Assembly (NCBI GenBank): GCA_025454075.1
Contig: JALOPD010000071.1
Span: 1-15,092, forward strand
Length of the DNA: 15,092 bases
Reading direction: 5' to 3'
Source: Desulfobacterales bacterium
GTDB lineage: Bacteria; Desulfobacterota; Desulfobacteria; Desulfobacterales; UBA2174_A
Position 1 is the first letter of the stretch. Every line of letters begins with the position of its first letter. The position numbers and the translations under genes were made by a program. Below the pieces are notes generated by a model, which was given only the letters and a program-made list of their open reading frames with translations, did no database searches and was not told where the DNA came from. Below are positions 1-7,794 of the stretch, in pieces.

Positions 1-91
1 TCGGGGATAGACGAATCCCGCAGGAACGGAACACGGCGTCCATCTGCTCCATGTCCGGGGACCCATGGCTCGAGGATGGCGAATGCTTCAT
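1..91 (-). CDS. 5' end of an unidentified gene, cut by the window edge
   Basis: Reading the minus strand from an ATG at 91-89, the frame stays open to base 1 and gives 30 residues starting MKHSPSSSHG and ending FRSCGIRLSP. A GGAG ribosome binding site lies at 102-99 with a 7-nt spacer, which is why I prefer this start over the in-frame ATG at 52. The frame is closed upstream by TAA at 136-134, so 91 is the first good start. The ending has the feel of the N-terminus of RsmG (16S rRNA G527 methyltransferase), but 30 residues cannot decide this, so no symbol is given. It diverges from the pseudouridine synthase at 218. Confidence 0.45.
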   Translation of the reverse strand, partial: MKHSPSSSHGSPDMEQMDAVFRSCGIRLSP

Positions 92-217
92 TTTGATACT
101 CCGTCGCTTGAACAGGTGCAACTTAAGCCGATGTTAGGCGGAGCGGGGTGCCCGCCGCGGCGAGCCGCAACCACCCGTTCAACAAACCAACGCACATGCG
201 ATCCCCCGGGTGCTGCC

Positions 218-958
218 ATGATTCCGTTTCTGCATGAACGCTGGCCGGTTTTCTTCGAAGACAACCACCTGCTGGTCGTCTACAAGCCGGCCGGGTTGCT
301 CTCCCAGGGAGACGAGACCGGCGAAGCCAACCTTCTGGATTTGTCCAAGGCCTGGATCAAGGAGCGGCATCACAAGCCGGGACGGGTGTTTCTGGGGCTG
401 GTGCACCGCCTGGACCGTCCCGTGGCGGGCGCCATGGTGTTTGCCCGAACCTCCAAGGCGGCCGCACGCCTGAGCGAGCAGATCCGGAACCGTCGAATGC
501 GCAAGGTGTATCTCGCGGTGGTCGAAGGACGCCCGCCTTCCGACGAAGGGCGGTTGGTGCATTTCATCGAGCGCCGTGAACGGGCGGTCCGCATCGTGCC
601 GCACCCGACGCCGCACGGCCGCGAATCCCGGCTCGCCTACCGCGTGCGGGATGCAGCGGGCGGCCGCAGCCTCGTAGAAATCGAGCTTGAGACCGGCCGC
701 AAGCATCAGATCCGGCTGCAGCTTTCGCACGTCGGATGCCCGATTGTGGGCGATGTGCGCTACGGCGCCCCGCGTGCCCTGCCGTCCCGTCCGATCGCGC
801 TTTTCGCAAGCCAGATCGCAGTGCAGCATCCCACCCGGGGCGAGATGCTGGCTTTCACCGCTTCGCCGCCACAGGGTTGGCCGTGGCCGGGCCTTGAAAC
901 GCCGGACTCCCCGCTTTGGAACTGGGACGAATATTTAAAGGACGGTTTTAAGTTTTAA
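218..958 (+). CDS. RluA-family RNA pseudouridine synthase, short form without S4 domain
   Basis: This enzyme isomerises uridine to pseudouridine in rRNA or tRNA in the cytoplasm. With the start at 218 it has 246 residues. An early VVYKPAGLLSQ stretch near residue 20 and the catalytic motif HRLDRP (Asp near residue 66) mark the RluA family. ARTSKAAARLSEQ, RKVYLAVVEG and TGRKHQIRLQLSH follow in the usual order. There is no N-terminal S4 RNA-binding domain, as in RluA and unlike RluC or RluD. The frame is open back to 65, but those 51 extra residues do not look like the family and would overlap the divergent gene at 91. The only upstream signal at 218 is a weak GGGTG. The stop codon lies inside the left arm of the inverted-repeat element at 951. 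The RNA target cannot be told from sequence alone. Confidence 0.9.
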   Translation: MIPFLHERWPVFFEDNHLLVVYKPAGLLSQGDETGEANLLDLSKAWIKERHHKPGRVFLGLVHRLDRPVAGAMVFARTSKAAARLSEQIRNRRMRKVYLAVVEGRPPSDEGRLVHFIERRERAVRIVPHPTPHGRESRLAYRVRDAAGGRSLVEIELETGRKHQIRLQLSHVGCPIVGDVRYGAPRALPSRPIALFASQIAVQHPTRGEMLAFTASPPQGWPWPGLETPDSPLWNWDEYLKDGFKF

Positions 959-1056
959 GTGTTAAGTTTTAAGCCGGAATCAGAAGACCGTCTATGGTCT
1001 TTTATCGCCAAACGGGCAAGTTTTTGCTTAACACTTAAAACGTAACACTTAAAACT
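951..1056. repeat. AT-rich inverted-repeat element between convergent genes
   Basis: A 23-nt arm at 951-973 matches the reverse complement of 1034-1056 at 22 of 23 positions. Both arms are built from AGTTTTAAGTGTTAAG-like units, and extra partial units extend each arm (TTTTAAG before 951; CTTAACA at 1027-1033). The roughly 60-bp middle carries a small hairpin at 984-1001. The left arm contains the stop codon of the pseudouridine synthase (956-958), and the right arm ends 5 bp before the ettA stop at 1062. The composition is far more AT-rich than the surroundings. It could be a bidirectional terminator, a small mobile palindrome, or both. I recall similar TTAAGTGTTAAG-type repeats in deltaproteobacterial genomes, but have not verified this. 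Confidence 0.7.
982..1003 (+). terminator. Candidate terminator of the pseudouridine synthase gene
   Basis: AAGACC (984-989) pairs with GGTCTT (996-1001) around a 6-nt loop. A G-T pair and an A-T pair can extend the stem outward, and a short T run (999-1003) closes it. It lies 26 bp after the stop codon on the plus strand. The stem is short and low in GC, so it may only work together with the longer repeat arms around it. Confidence 0.4.
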
Positions 1057-1061
1057 ATTTT

Positions 1062-2744
<1,683 letters not shown>

Positions 2745-2803
2745 GCCGTGCTTCTCCCATCAAACGGTTGCATATCGTCCGGACACCCGGCGGCCAATCT
2801 TCC

Positions 2804-2833
2804 TTAATATTAGATGTGCGCCGCGATCAACAA
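2804..2833 (-). promoter_or_regulatory. Weak candidate sigma-70 promoter for ettA
   Basis: On the minus strand TTGTTG (2833-2828) is followed 18 nt later by TATTAA (2809-2804); a 15-nt spacing to TAATAT is the alternative. Both boxes are imperfect. It lies 60 bp before the ettA start, within the only AT-rich patch of that gap. Confidence 0.28.
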
Positions 2834-2897
2834 GATGTTCCGGCCGGCCGTGCGGTGCGTTCCTTGGCGGCCGCACCTGCCATGGTGAACGGGAACA

Positions 2898-2930
2898 AAA
2901 AGGGGGCCGTTGACGCTGCGGCCCCCTTTT
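2898..2930 (-). terminator. Strong rho-independent terminator after the 140-residue gene, possibly bidirectional
   Basis: An 11-bp perfect stem (AAAAGGGGGCC at 2898-2908 with GGCCCCCTTTT at 2920-2930) encloses an 11-nt loop. On the minus strand it is followed by a run of five T (2901-2897) and begins 19 bp after the stop of the gene at 2950. A and T tracts on both sides would let it work in both directions, but only the minus-strand gene points into it. Confidence 0.88.
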
Positions 2931-2949
2931 CGATCGGCAGGATTCCCGG

Positions 2950-3372
2950 TTATTTGGGGAACTCGATCCTGACTTTCTCGTGCCCACCCTGCACCTTGAT
3001 CTTGACCTTCAGCTCCAGGCTGTCGTTGCGCATCCCCAGCGCCAGGAGGGTTTTGCCCTTGTCGCCCTCGATGTGGGTGATCTCGCGGACGGCGGCCATG
3101 ATGTTCCGGCCGACATCGGCGCCCGGCGACGGCAGCTCGGTTTTGCGGTATTTGGCCAGAACCCTGACCTCGCCTTTTTTGTTCCGGCGGATGGTGATTT
3201 CCTTCGCGTTGTGGCCGACGCCGTGCAGTGCCGCCAAGGCCAGCCACTTGAGGGCGGCCTCCTCCTGGTCCTTGTCCTTTCCGACGACGGACATTTCCTT
3301 GAGGGGATCCGTGGTGGCATAGCAATCGCAAAGCTCCTGGACCTTCAAGTGCACATTGCGCTTCTCTTTCAT
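2950..3372 (-). CDS. Unrecognised conserved-looking 140-residue protein
   Basis: I do not recognise this family. The 140-residue product begins MKEKRNVHLKVQELCDCYAT and ends in a lysine-rich VKIKVQGGHEKVRIEFPK stretch. It has two close cysteines (CDC, residues 15-17), no signal peptide and no membrane segment, so it is probably cytoplasmic. The middle has alternating charged and hydrophobic residues (KEITIRRNKKGEVRVLAKYR) suggestive of beta strands. It is very likely a real gene: a near-perfect AGGAGG site lies 7 nt before the ATG, a strong terminator follows, and codon use resembles its neighbours. It is 85 bp downstream of the FKBP gene on the same strand and may have its own promoter at 3421-3448. 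Zinc binding through CDC would need further ligands that I cannot identify. Confidence 0.82.
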   Translation of the reverse strand: MKEKRNVHLKVQELCDCYATTDPLKEMSVVGKDKDQEEAALKWLALAALHGVGHNAKEITIRRNKKGEVRVLAKYRKTELPSPGADVGRNIMAAVREITHIEGDKGKTLLALGMRNDSLELKVKIKVQGGHEKVRIEFPK

Positions 3373-3379
3373 GGGCGAG

Positions 3380-3385
3380 CCTCCT
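3380..3385 (-). promoter_or_regulatory. Strong ribosome binding site AGGAGG
   Basis: AGGAGG on the minus strand, 7 nt before the ATG at 3372. It is the best Shine-Dalgarno match in the window and fixes the start of the 140-residue gene, implying efficient translation. Confidence 0.85.
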
Positions 3386-3420
3386 TTGGTCGAACTTTCG
3401 TTGGCATTTTAATTGGCGAG

Positions 3421-3448
3421 AATTTAGTCACTCTTTGACACATTGCAA
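3421..3448 (-). promoter_or_regulatory. Candidate promoter for the 140-residue gene
   Basis: On the minus strand TTGCAA (3448-3443) is separated by 16 nt from TAAATT (3426-3421); each matches the sigma-70 consensus at 4 of 6 positions. It lies between the FKBP stop and the strong ribosome binding site. It would let the small gene be expressed apart from the upstream operon. Confidence 0.3.
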
Positions 3449-3457
3449 GGATGCGTG

Positions 3458-4168
3458 TTACTTCGCGACTTCCAGCGGCTCCACCTCGAAGATCAACATG
3501 GTGTTCGGTCCGATCGCCCGGCCGGCCCCCCGCGCGCCGTAGGCGAGCTTGGAGGGGATCCAGAGGCGGTACTTGCCGCCGGTTTTCATGAGCTGCAACC
3601 CCTCGGTCCAGCCGGGGATGACGCCGCCGACCTCGAACTCCGCCGGCTCGTTGCGGCTGTAGGAGCTGTCGAACTCGGTCCCGTCGATCAGGGTGCCGCG
3701 GTAATGAACCTTCACCCGGTCGGTCTCCTTGAGGGCTTCCCCCGTGCCCTCCTGGACCACCTGGTACTGCAGCCCGCTCGCAGTGGTCACCACTCCCGGC
3801 TCGGATTTGTTCTTGGCCAGGAAGCCTTCCTCGTCTTTCAGGTTCTTTTCCGCTGCGGCGGCCATGCGCTTGGTCTGCTCCTCCTGCATTTTGGCCGAGA
3901 ATTCCATCTTGGCCTTCTCTTCCTCCTCGGTACTGATGAGCGAGGGGGTTTTGTTCATGGCATCCTTGATGCCGCGCATAAAAGCGTCCAGATCAACCTT
4001 GGTCGGCGCTTCCTGGAAGCTCTGGCCGATTTCCCTGCCGAACACGTAGCTTATTTTTTGTTCGAAGGTGGCGAGGTCGGGGGCCTTGGTCTCAGGCTTG
4101 TCGGCGGAGCATGCAAGAAAAAAGAGAAGCGTCACCATCACCATCAAAACTGCCGTTGCGTTTTTCAT
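3458..4168 (-). CDS. FKBP-type peptidyl-prolyl isomerase lipoprotein (Mip/FkpA-like)
   Basis: Catalyses cis-trans isomerisation of proline bonds in proteins folding in the envelope. The 236 residues have a lipoprotein signal ending LLFFLAC (Cys20; the lipobox is imperfect, with Phe at -3). A helical N-terminal dimerisation segment of the FKBP_N type follows (about 34-120), with a highly charged EEEEKAKMEF stretch. The FKBP domain covers about 130-233. Pocket residues expected for an active enzyme are visible: Y155, F166-D167, VIPGW at 183-187, Y210 in LAYGARG and F227. Length and layout match Mip and FkpA proteins. The ATG overlaps the stop of the upstream acetyltransferase gene as ATGA, with a GGAAAGGAAAG site inside that gene, so the two are translationally coupled. 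No clear terminator follows. Confidence 0.93.
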   Translation of the reverse strand: MKNATAVLMVMVTLLFFLACSADKPETKAPDLATFEQKISYVFGREIGQSFQEAPTKVDLDAFMRGIKDAMNKTPSLISTEEEEKAKMEFSAKMQEEQTKRMAAAAEKNLKDEEGFLAKNKSEPGVVTTASGLQYQVVQEGTGEALKETDRVKVHYRGTLIDGTEFDSSYSRNEPAEFEVGGVIPGWTEGLQLMKTGGKYRLWIPSKLAYGARGAGRAIGPNTMLIFEVEPLEVAK

Positions 4169-4674
4169 TGTCTTTCCTTTCCTGGTCGGAGATTCATTTC
4201 AAACTTCTGTTCGCGAATAAGTTGCCCCCATTGGGCGACAGCGTGTTCCTCGCACAGCGAGAATCCGTTTGATTCATACAGGCGGCGCGCGGCGTTCAGA
4301 CCTTCGAAGGTCCACAGATAGACGTTCGGATAACCCCGGTCCCGGCAGAAACCCACGGCCAGGTGGATCAACCGGGTGCCGACGCCGGCGCCCTGGAACT
4401 CCGGGGCCACGATGAACCATCTCAACCGGGCCCCGGCGGTTTCGGCACGGCGGCCGTCAATTGCGATGGCGCCTGCCAAACGGCCCTCCTGGCGAGCCGC
4501 CCACAGGCCGTCGCGGCCGGGATCGAAGCCCGCGACGAATTCGGCCGTTTCCCGCGCGACCTGGGCTTCAAAGCTGACGTCGAACCCCCATTGGGCGTGA
4601 TAGTAAAGGGCGTGGGCTTCGGTGATCTGCCCCACCACTCCCGGGAAATAGCCTTGAAGGATCGCGGGTTTCAC
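4165..4674 (-). CDS. GNAT-family N-acetyltransferase
   Basis: Transfers an acetyl group from acetyl-CoA to an unknown amine. The 169 residues hold one GNAT fold. Beta-4 and motif A read RWFIVAPEFQGAGVGTRLI, with the pyrophosphate-binding QGAGVGT loop at 94-100. The later LNAARRLYESNGF stretch (127-138) supplies the Asn and Tyr typical of motif B. The N-terminal half resembles the acetyltransferase part of MarR-GNAT fusion proteins, but no MarR domain is present. The start codon is GTG at 4674-4672; the ribosome binding site is poor (GAGAGA about 11 nt upstream). The stop of the pentapeptide-repeat gene is only 16 nt upstream, so coupling probably matters. The end overlaps the FKBP start by 4 nt. 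The substrate could be a small molecule or a protein. Confidence 0.9.
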   Translation of the reverse strand: MKPAILQGYFPGVVGQITEAHALYYHAQWGFDVSFEAQVARETAEFVAGFDPGRDGLWAARQEGRLAGAIAIDGRRAETAGARLRWFIVAPEFQGAGVGTRLIHLAVGFCRDRGYPNVYLWTFEGLNAARRLYESNGFSLCEEHAVAQWGQLIREQKFEMNLRPGKERQ

Positions 4675-4690
4675 TGGGTCGAGGTCTCTC

Positions 4691-5530
4691 TCAGGCGCTC
4701 TTCGGGTTGGACCCGTCCGGCAGGATGGTCGTCTCGTCGAGGATGGCCGACGCCAGCTGATCGTGGTTGAGCAAGGCCCCCTTCAGGTTGGCCTCGCGCA
4801 AGTTGGTCCCGGACAGGTCCGCGCCCCGCAGGTCGGCCCGCTGCAGGTCCGCCCCGCGGAGATAGGCCCGGAACAGGTTGGCGTACTTGAGGTCCGCCGC
4901 GGTCAGGTTGGCCAGACTCAGGTTGGCCATGATCAGGTTGGCTTGGCTCAAATCGGCGTTGTGCAGGTCCGTCTGGCTCAGGTTGGCCTCGCGCAGGTCG
5001 GCCCCCCGCAGGTCGGCGTTGCCGAGGTCGCTCCCCTTGAGGTAGGTTCGAAAGAGATTGGCCTCCCGCAGAACACACCCTTCCATCGTGGCCCGGCTGA
5101 GGTTGGCCATGATCAAGTTGGAGCGGGTCAAGTCCGCATCGGTCAGGTCGGCCTGGCTCAGGTTGGCTTCGCGCAGATCGGTGTCGCGCATTTCGGCCTT
5201 CTGCAGGTTCGCGCTGCTCAAGTCGGCCTCCCTGAGGTCGGCCATGTTCATGAGGCTCAGATTCAGGCTGGCCCGGCTGAGATCCGAGCCGCGCAGGTCG
5301 GTTTCCGCCAGGTTGGCGCCTTTCAGGTTGGCGTCGCTCAGCACGGCCCGGCTGCCCTGCTTCTGGCGGGAGCTGAACCACAGCTGGTGGGCTTCGATGA
5401 CCTTGGCGAGACGGCGGGAGGAGTAGTTTCTCCAGAACCCCAGCGCGCCCAGGAACTGCATCAGGCGCTCAAGAAGCCCGGAAAGAAACCCGGGTCGCCG
5501 CGAAGGGGATGGGTGAGAGGTCGTTTTCAT
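4691..5530 (-). CDS. Pentapeptide-repeat protein
   Basis: A 279-residue protein dominated by A(D/N)LXX repeats, about 40 in a row from residue 63 to 265, which should form a right-handed quadrilateral beta-helix. There is no signal peptide. The N-terminus (11-32) could form an amphipathic helix. The HQLWFSSRQKQGSRAVL stretch just before the repeats is a common lead-in in bacterial pentapeptide proteins. Residues 118-177 and 178-237 are two copies of a 60-residue unit, about two-thirds identical and gap-free when aligned. Pentapeptide proteins range from DNA mimics such as Qnr and MfpA to structural scaffolds, and nothing here selects a role. The upstream ribosome binding site is weak. The acetyltransferase and FKBP genes follow closely and probably share its transcript. 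The long plus-strand frame opposite is an artefact of the repeats. Confidence 0.93.
   Translation of the reverse strand: MKTTSHPSPSRRPGFLSGLLERLMQFLGALGFWRNYSSRRLAKVIEAHQLWFSSRQKQGSRAVLSDANLKGANLAETDLRGSDLSRASLNLSLMNMADLREADLSSANLQKAEMRDTDLREANLSQADLTDADLTRSNLIMANLSRATMEGCVLREANLFRTYLKGSDLGNADLRGADLREANLSQTDLHNADLSQANLIMANLSLANLTAADLKYANLFRAYLRGADLQRADLRGADLSGTNLREANLKGALLNHDQLASAILDETTILPDGSNPKSA
4820..5179 (-). repeat. Two tandem 180-bp units inside the pentapeptide-repeat gene
   Basis: Units 5179-5000 and 4999-4820 encode residues 118-177 and 178-237. Twelve consecutive pentapeptides align without a gap; DLREA, NLIMA and DLRGA recur identically at the same phase. At the DNA level the plus strand shows near-identical blocks 180 bp apart, such as TTGGCCATGATCA at about 4924 and about 5104. 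This fits a tandem duplication followed by drift, laid over the basic 15-bp repeat. Confidence 0.75.
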
Positions 5531-5616
5531 TTTGCGTTATCTTAGCACAACTGACCGCGGCCACAAAGAAAGAACTGCCTGGTTCGGGGAACGGGGCGTT
5601 TTCCTGGGGCAGGAGG

Positions 5617-6360
5617 CTAAAAAGCGGGTTTCTTGGATTGCGTTTTTTCCCTCGATGTCCGTTCTTTCAGGGCCTGGGCGGAGGCGATCAGGCTTTCCAG
5701 GTTTTCGGTGAAATGAAGGGTGATGTGGTAGATCGGGTTGCCGAACTGGTCCGGCACCAGGGAGACCGCCAGCACATCGCGCTCCTTGCGCCACAGCAGC
5801 GATTCGCCGTTTTCGCCTTTCCAGCGGACGGCGTCCGGCGGGCCGTATTTCGTGCGCAGCGACTCGACCGTGCCGGCCTCGTCGACCTTGAAGCGCATGC
5901 GGAACACCAAGGGTCTGCGCGACTGCCCGTCAAACACCAGTTCGACATAATCAAACGGCGAGTTCCTGCTGCGGGCGTAGCGGTACATGAGCCGGACGAC
6001 GTCGTGTTCGACGCGCTCCCCCGGCGGGTGGTTGAGCTGCCGGTTGAGGGCGTCGAGCTCGGGCAGGTGGTCGCGCAGAAACCCCTTGTAGTTGATTTCC
6101 AGGTCGACGATGCTGCGGCGTTCGATGGCATCGTTGCCCAGCCTTCCGGACAGCTCACGGCGGATGCTTTCCGAAAAGGACGAGTTGCGGCCGATTTCGA
6201 AAAACGTGAAGCTTTCCGGCCCCGTCCCGGGTGCGGCGCGGCCGGCCGGTTCCCCCCCGTCCCCGCAGGACAGAAGGAACTGAAACAGGCAGACGAGCAG
6301 GATCGCCGCGGTCAGGCCAGCCGGCCCGCGCCATCGGGATGTGGGTCTTCCCTTCGTCAT
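5617..6360 (-). CDS. Predicted lipoprotein of unknown function
   Basis: The 247 residues begin with a basic N-region (MTKGRPTSRWRG), a hydrophobic core and LFQFLLSC, giving a lipidation Cys at 32; this points to a membrane-anchored lipoprotein facing the periplasm. The mature part has no domain I recognise. Visible features are a charged segment around residues 65-125, a strand-rich middle (FDYVELVFDGQSRRPLVFRM) and a TKYGPPDAVRWKG stretch that recalls the G-P-P turn of small outer-membrane lipoproteins of the SmpA type, which is too little for an assignment. The C-terminus is lysine-rich. It starts 4 nt after the Nudix stop, making it the fourth gene of the run that begins with the M1-like peptidase. 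An 86-bp gap separates it from the pentapeptide-repeat gene, with no convincing terminator in it. Confidence 0.82.
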   Translation of the reverse strand: MTKGRPTSRWRGPAGLTAAILLVCLFQFLLSCGDGGEPAGRAAPGTGPESFTFFEIGRNSSFSESIRRELSGRLGNDAIERRSIVDLEINYKGFLRDHLPELDALNRQLNHPPGERVEHDVVRLMYRYARSRNSPFDYVELVFDGQSRRPLVFRMRFKVDEAGTVESLRTKYGPPDAVRWKGENGESLLWRKERDVLAVSLVPDQFGNPIYHITLHFTENLESLIASAQALKERTSREKTQSKKPAF

Positions 6361-6364
6361 CGTT

Positions 6365-6943
6365 TCACGGCCCCCAGGTCGGTCTTCGCCGCGATGGAAC
6401 GCCCATCTCCGGCAGCAGATCTATGTCGCCCAAGGCAAACGGGAAAGACCCCCGGCGGCGGTCGTCCCAGTAGGTCTTCAAGGTTTCGGAGATGACCCGG
6501 AAGGCGATTCGGTCCCAGGGGATCTCCTCCTCCGTGAACAGCTTCACCTCCAGGCTCTCCTTGCCCGCGGCGAACTCCAGGTCCATCAACCGGGCCCTGA
6601 ACATCAGATAGATCTGGCTGATGTGGCAGATGTTGAACATGAGGTACGGCGCCGGTTCTCCGATGTGCGCCCCCGCCTCCTCGCGCGTCTCGCGTTCGGC
6701 GCCGGCCGCCAGGGTCTCCCCGTTTTCCAGATAGCCGGCCGGCAGGGTCCACAGGCCGTGGCGCGGCTCGATCGCCCGGCGGCAGAGCAGCACCCGGCCT
6801 TCATGCTCCGGGATGCACCCCACCACCACCCGCGGGTTCTGGTAGTGAACCGTCCCGCAGGCGTCGCACACGAAGCGGGTGCGGTCATCGCCCGGCGGAA
6901 CGGCGAGGTGAAGACGATGGCCGCAGCTGCTGCAAAAGTTCAT
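6365..6943 (-). CDS. Zinc-ribbon Nudix hydrolase
   Basis: Hydrolyses a nucleoside diphosphate linked to another group. The 192-residue protein opens with a zinc ribbon, CxxC at 4-7 and CxxC at 26-29. A perfect Nudix box starts at G70 (GYLENGE, then RETREEAGA), with the metal-binding glutamates E85, E88 and E89 in place. The run [17 protein letters not shown] and the [17 protein letters not shown] block resemble, from memory, the group that includes the plant FAD pyrophosphatase NUDT23, so a dinucleotide such as FAD, NADH or ADP-ribose is plausible. The zinc ribbon also occurs in NudC, but the length and the SQIYLMFRA segment fit NUDT23-like proteins better. Its ATG overlaps the ChaN-like stop as ATGA. 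It is probably cytoplasmic, unlike its operon neighbours. Confidence 0.92.
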   Translation of the reverse strand: MNFCSSCGHRLHLAVPPGDDRTRFVCDACGTVHYQNPRVVVGCIPEHEGRVLLCRRAIEPRHGLWTLPAGYLENGETLAAGAERETREEAGAHIGEPAPYLMFNICHISQIYLMFRARLMDLEFAAGKESLEVKLFTEEEIPWDRIAFRVISETLKTYWDDRRRGSFPFALGDIDLLPEMGVPSRRRPTWGP

Positions 6944-7794
6944 TTCACACCCAGCAGGAGGTAGTCGGCGTCCTGCCCATCGACCGTTGCGGGATCGATG
7001 CTGCCGGGGACTTCCGGCAGCATGACCGCGACCGGCACCGGCGAACGCAAACCGATCTGGCGCGGCACGGCGCCTTTTTGAGCGTGGCCCACGCCGGTCA
7101 GGATGACCACGGTGGCGTCGGGGTTCTTGTTGAGATACTCCAGGGAGTGAACGGCCATCGCCACGTCCCAGATCATCTGGGCCTCGCAGAAAAACGTGAA
7201 ATTCATGTTCCCGTGGGCATGCGCGCCGTAAACGCGGCGAATGTAGCGCAGGTACTCCTCGTCGATGCGGCAGGCCACGTCCGACAGCTGGCCTCGCTGC
7301 GCCTCGGTGAGGGACCGGAAGCCTTCGCGCGCGACCTGGCGCGTGATGTCCCGGGGAACGTTGAGGCCGATCATCGGGATCCGTTGGGCGCGGGCATATT
7401 CGAAAATGGCGCTGTAAGCCGCCCAGGGATAGTTCCAGTTGTCATAGTAGACGGCCTCGAACTCCCGCGGGCCGATGTCGCCGGCCGTCCAGCGGTCAAG
7501 CGCCGGCTGGCTGTCCCTGCGAAACATCTCCAGCCCGACGGCAACCTTGGCGCCGGCCTGCACCAGGGCCCGGATGACGCTGAGCTGCGCACGATGATGC
7601 GCCTCGTCCGTGTGCTGTTCGCCGACGACGACGATTCGGCTCCGGCGCAGCTCCGGCGCCAGCTCGGCCAGCGCCAGGCGGCGGCCCTGCCTGAGGTCGT
7701 AGACGATGGGGTCGGCCGGGCCGGCCGGCAGCGAGCCGGCGGTGGCAAACAGGATCAACAAGGCCAACAGCGTCCGTTCAGGATTCATTTCCAT
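6940..7794 (-). CDS. ChaN-like (DUF399) exported protein
   Basis: ChaN-family proteins are envelope proteins; Campylobacter ChaN binds haem and is linked to iron uptake. Family marks seen here are [16 protein letters not shown] near residue 60, [14 protein letters not shown] near 90, and the late [14 protein letters not shown] block. With the chosen start there are 284 residues. The hydrophobic [18 protein letters not shown] after a short N-region is a Sec signal peptide. There is no lipobox Cys, so it is probably soluble in the periplasm rather than a lipoprotein. Three starts compete: 7827, 7794 and 7788. I chose 7794 because GGTGAG lies 6 nt upstream of it; 7788 would form an ATGA overlap with the peptidase stop. 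Either way it is coupled to the M1-like gene, and it overlaps the Nudix gene by 4 nt. Confidence 0.88.
   Translation of the reverse strand: MEMNPERTLLALLILFATAGSLPAGPADPIVYDLRQGRRLALAELAPELRRSRIVVVGEQHTDEAHHRAQLSVIRALVQAGAKVAVGLEMFRRDSQPALDRWTAGDIGPREFEAVYYDNWNYPWAAYSAIFEYARAQRIPMIGLNVPRDITRQVAREGFRSLTEAQRGQLSDVACRIDEEYLRYIRRVYGAHAHGNMNFTFFCEAQMIWDVAMAVHSLEYLNKNPDATVVILTGVGHAQKGAVPRQIGLRSPVPVAVMLPEVPGSIDPATVDGQDADYLLLGVK

Noticed and set aside
65..217. N-terminal extension of the pseudouridine synthase
   Set aside because: The 51 residues do not resemble the family and would overlap the divergent start and its ribosome binding site.
2810..3331. 173-residue minus-strand frame overlapping the 140-residue gene
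   Set aside because: Gly/Arg/Pro-rich shadow in another frame, lacks a ribosome binding site and would read through the strong terminator.
3443..4321. 292-residue plus-strand frame opposite the FKBP gene
   Set aside because: No family features and covers two genes' antisense; the minus-strand FKBP pocket residues are unambiguous.
4820..5340. CRISPR-like regular repeats of about 15 bp
   Set aside because: The period is 15 bp with degenerate units and encodes A(D/N)LXX pentapeptides; there are no spacers.
4763..5545. Repetitive plus-strand frame with VGLAQVG-like repeats
   Set aside because: It is the antisense of the pentapeptide codons, so its repeats are a by-product. The same holds for the alternative minus-strand frame at 4671-5381.
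5531..5616. Possible terminator or leaderless promoter ahead of the pentapeptide-repeat gene
   Set aside because: Only 4-5 bp stems without a proper T run, and a TAAGAT box with no good -35; too weak to list.
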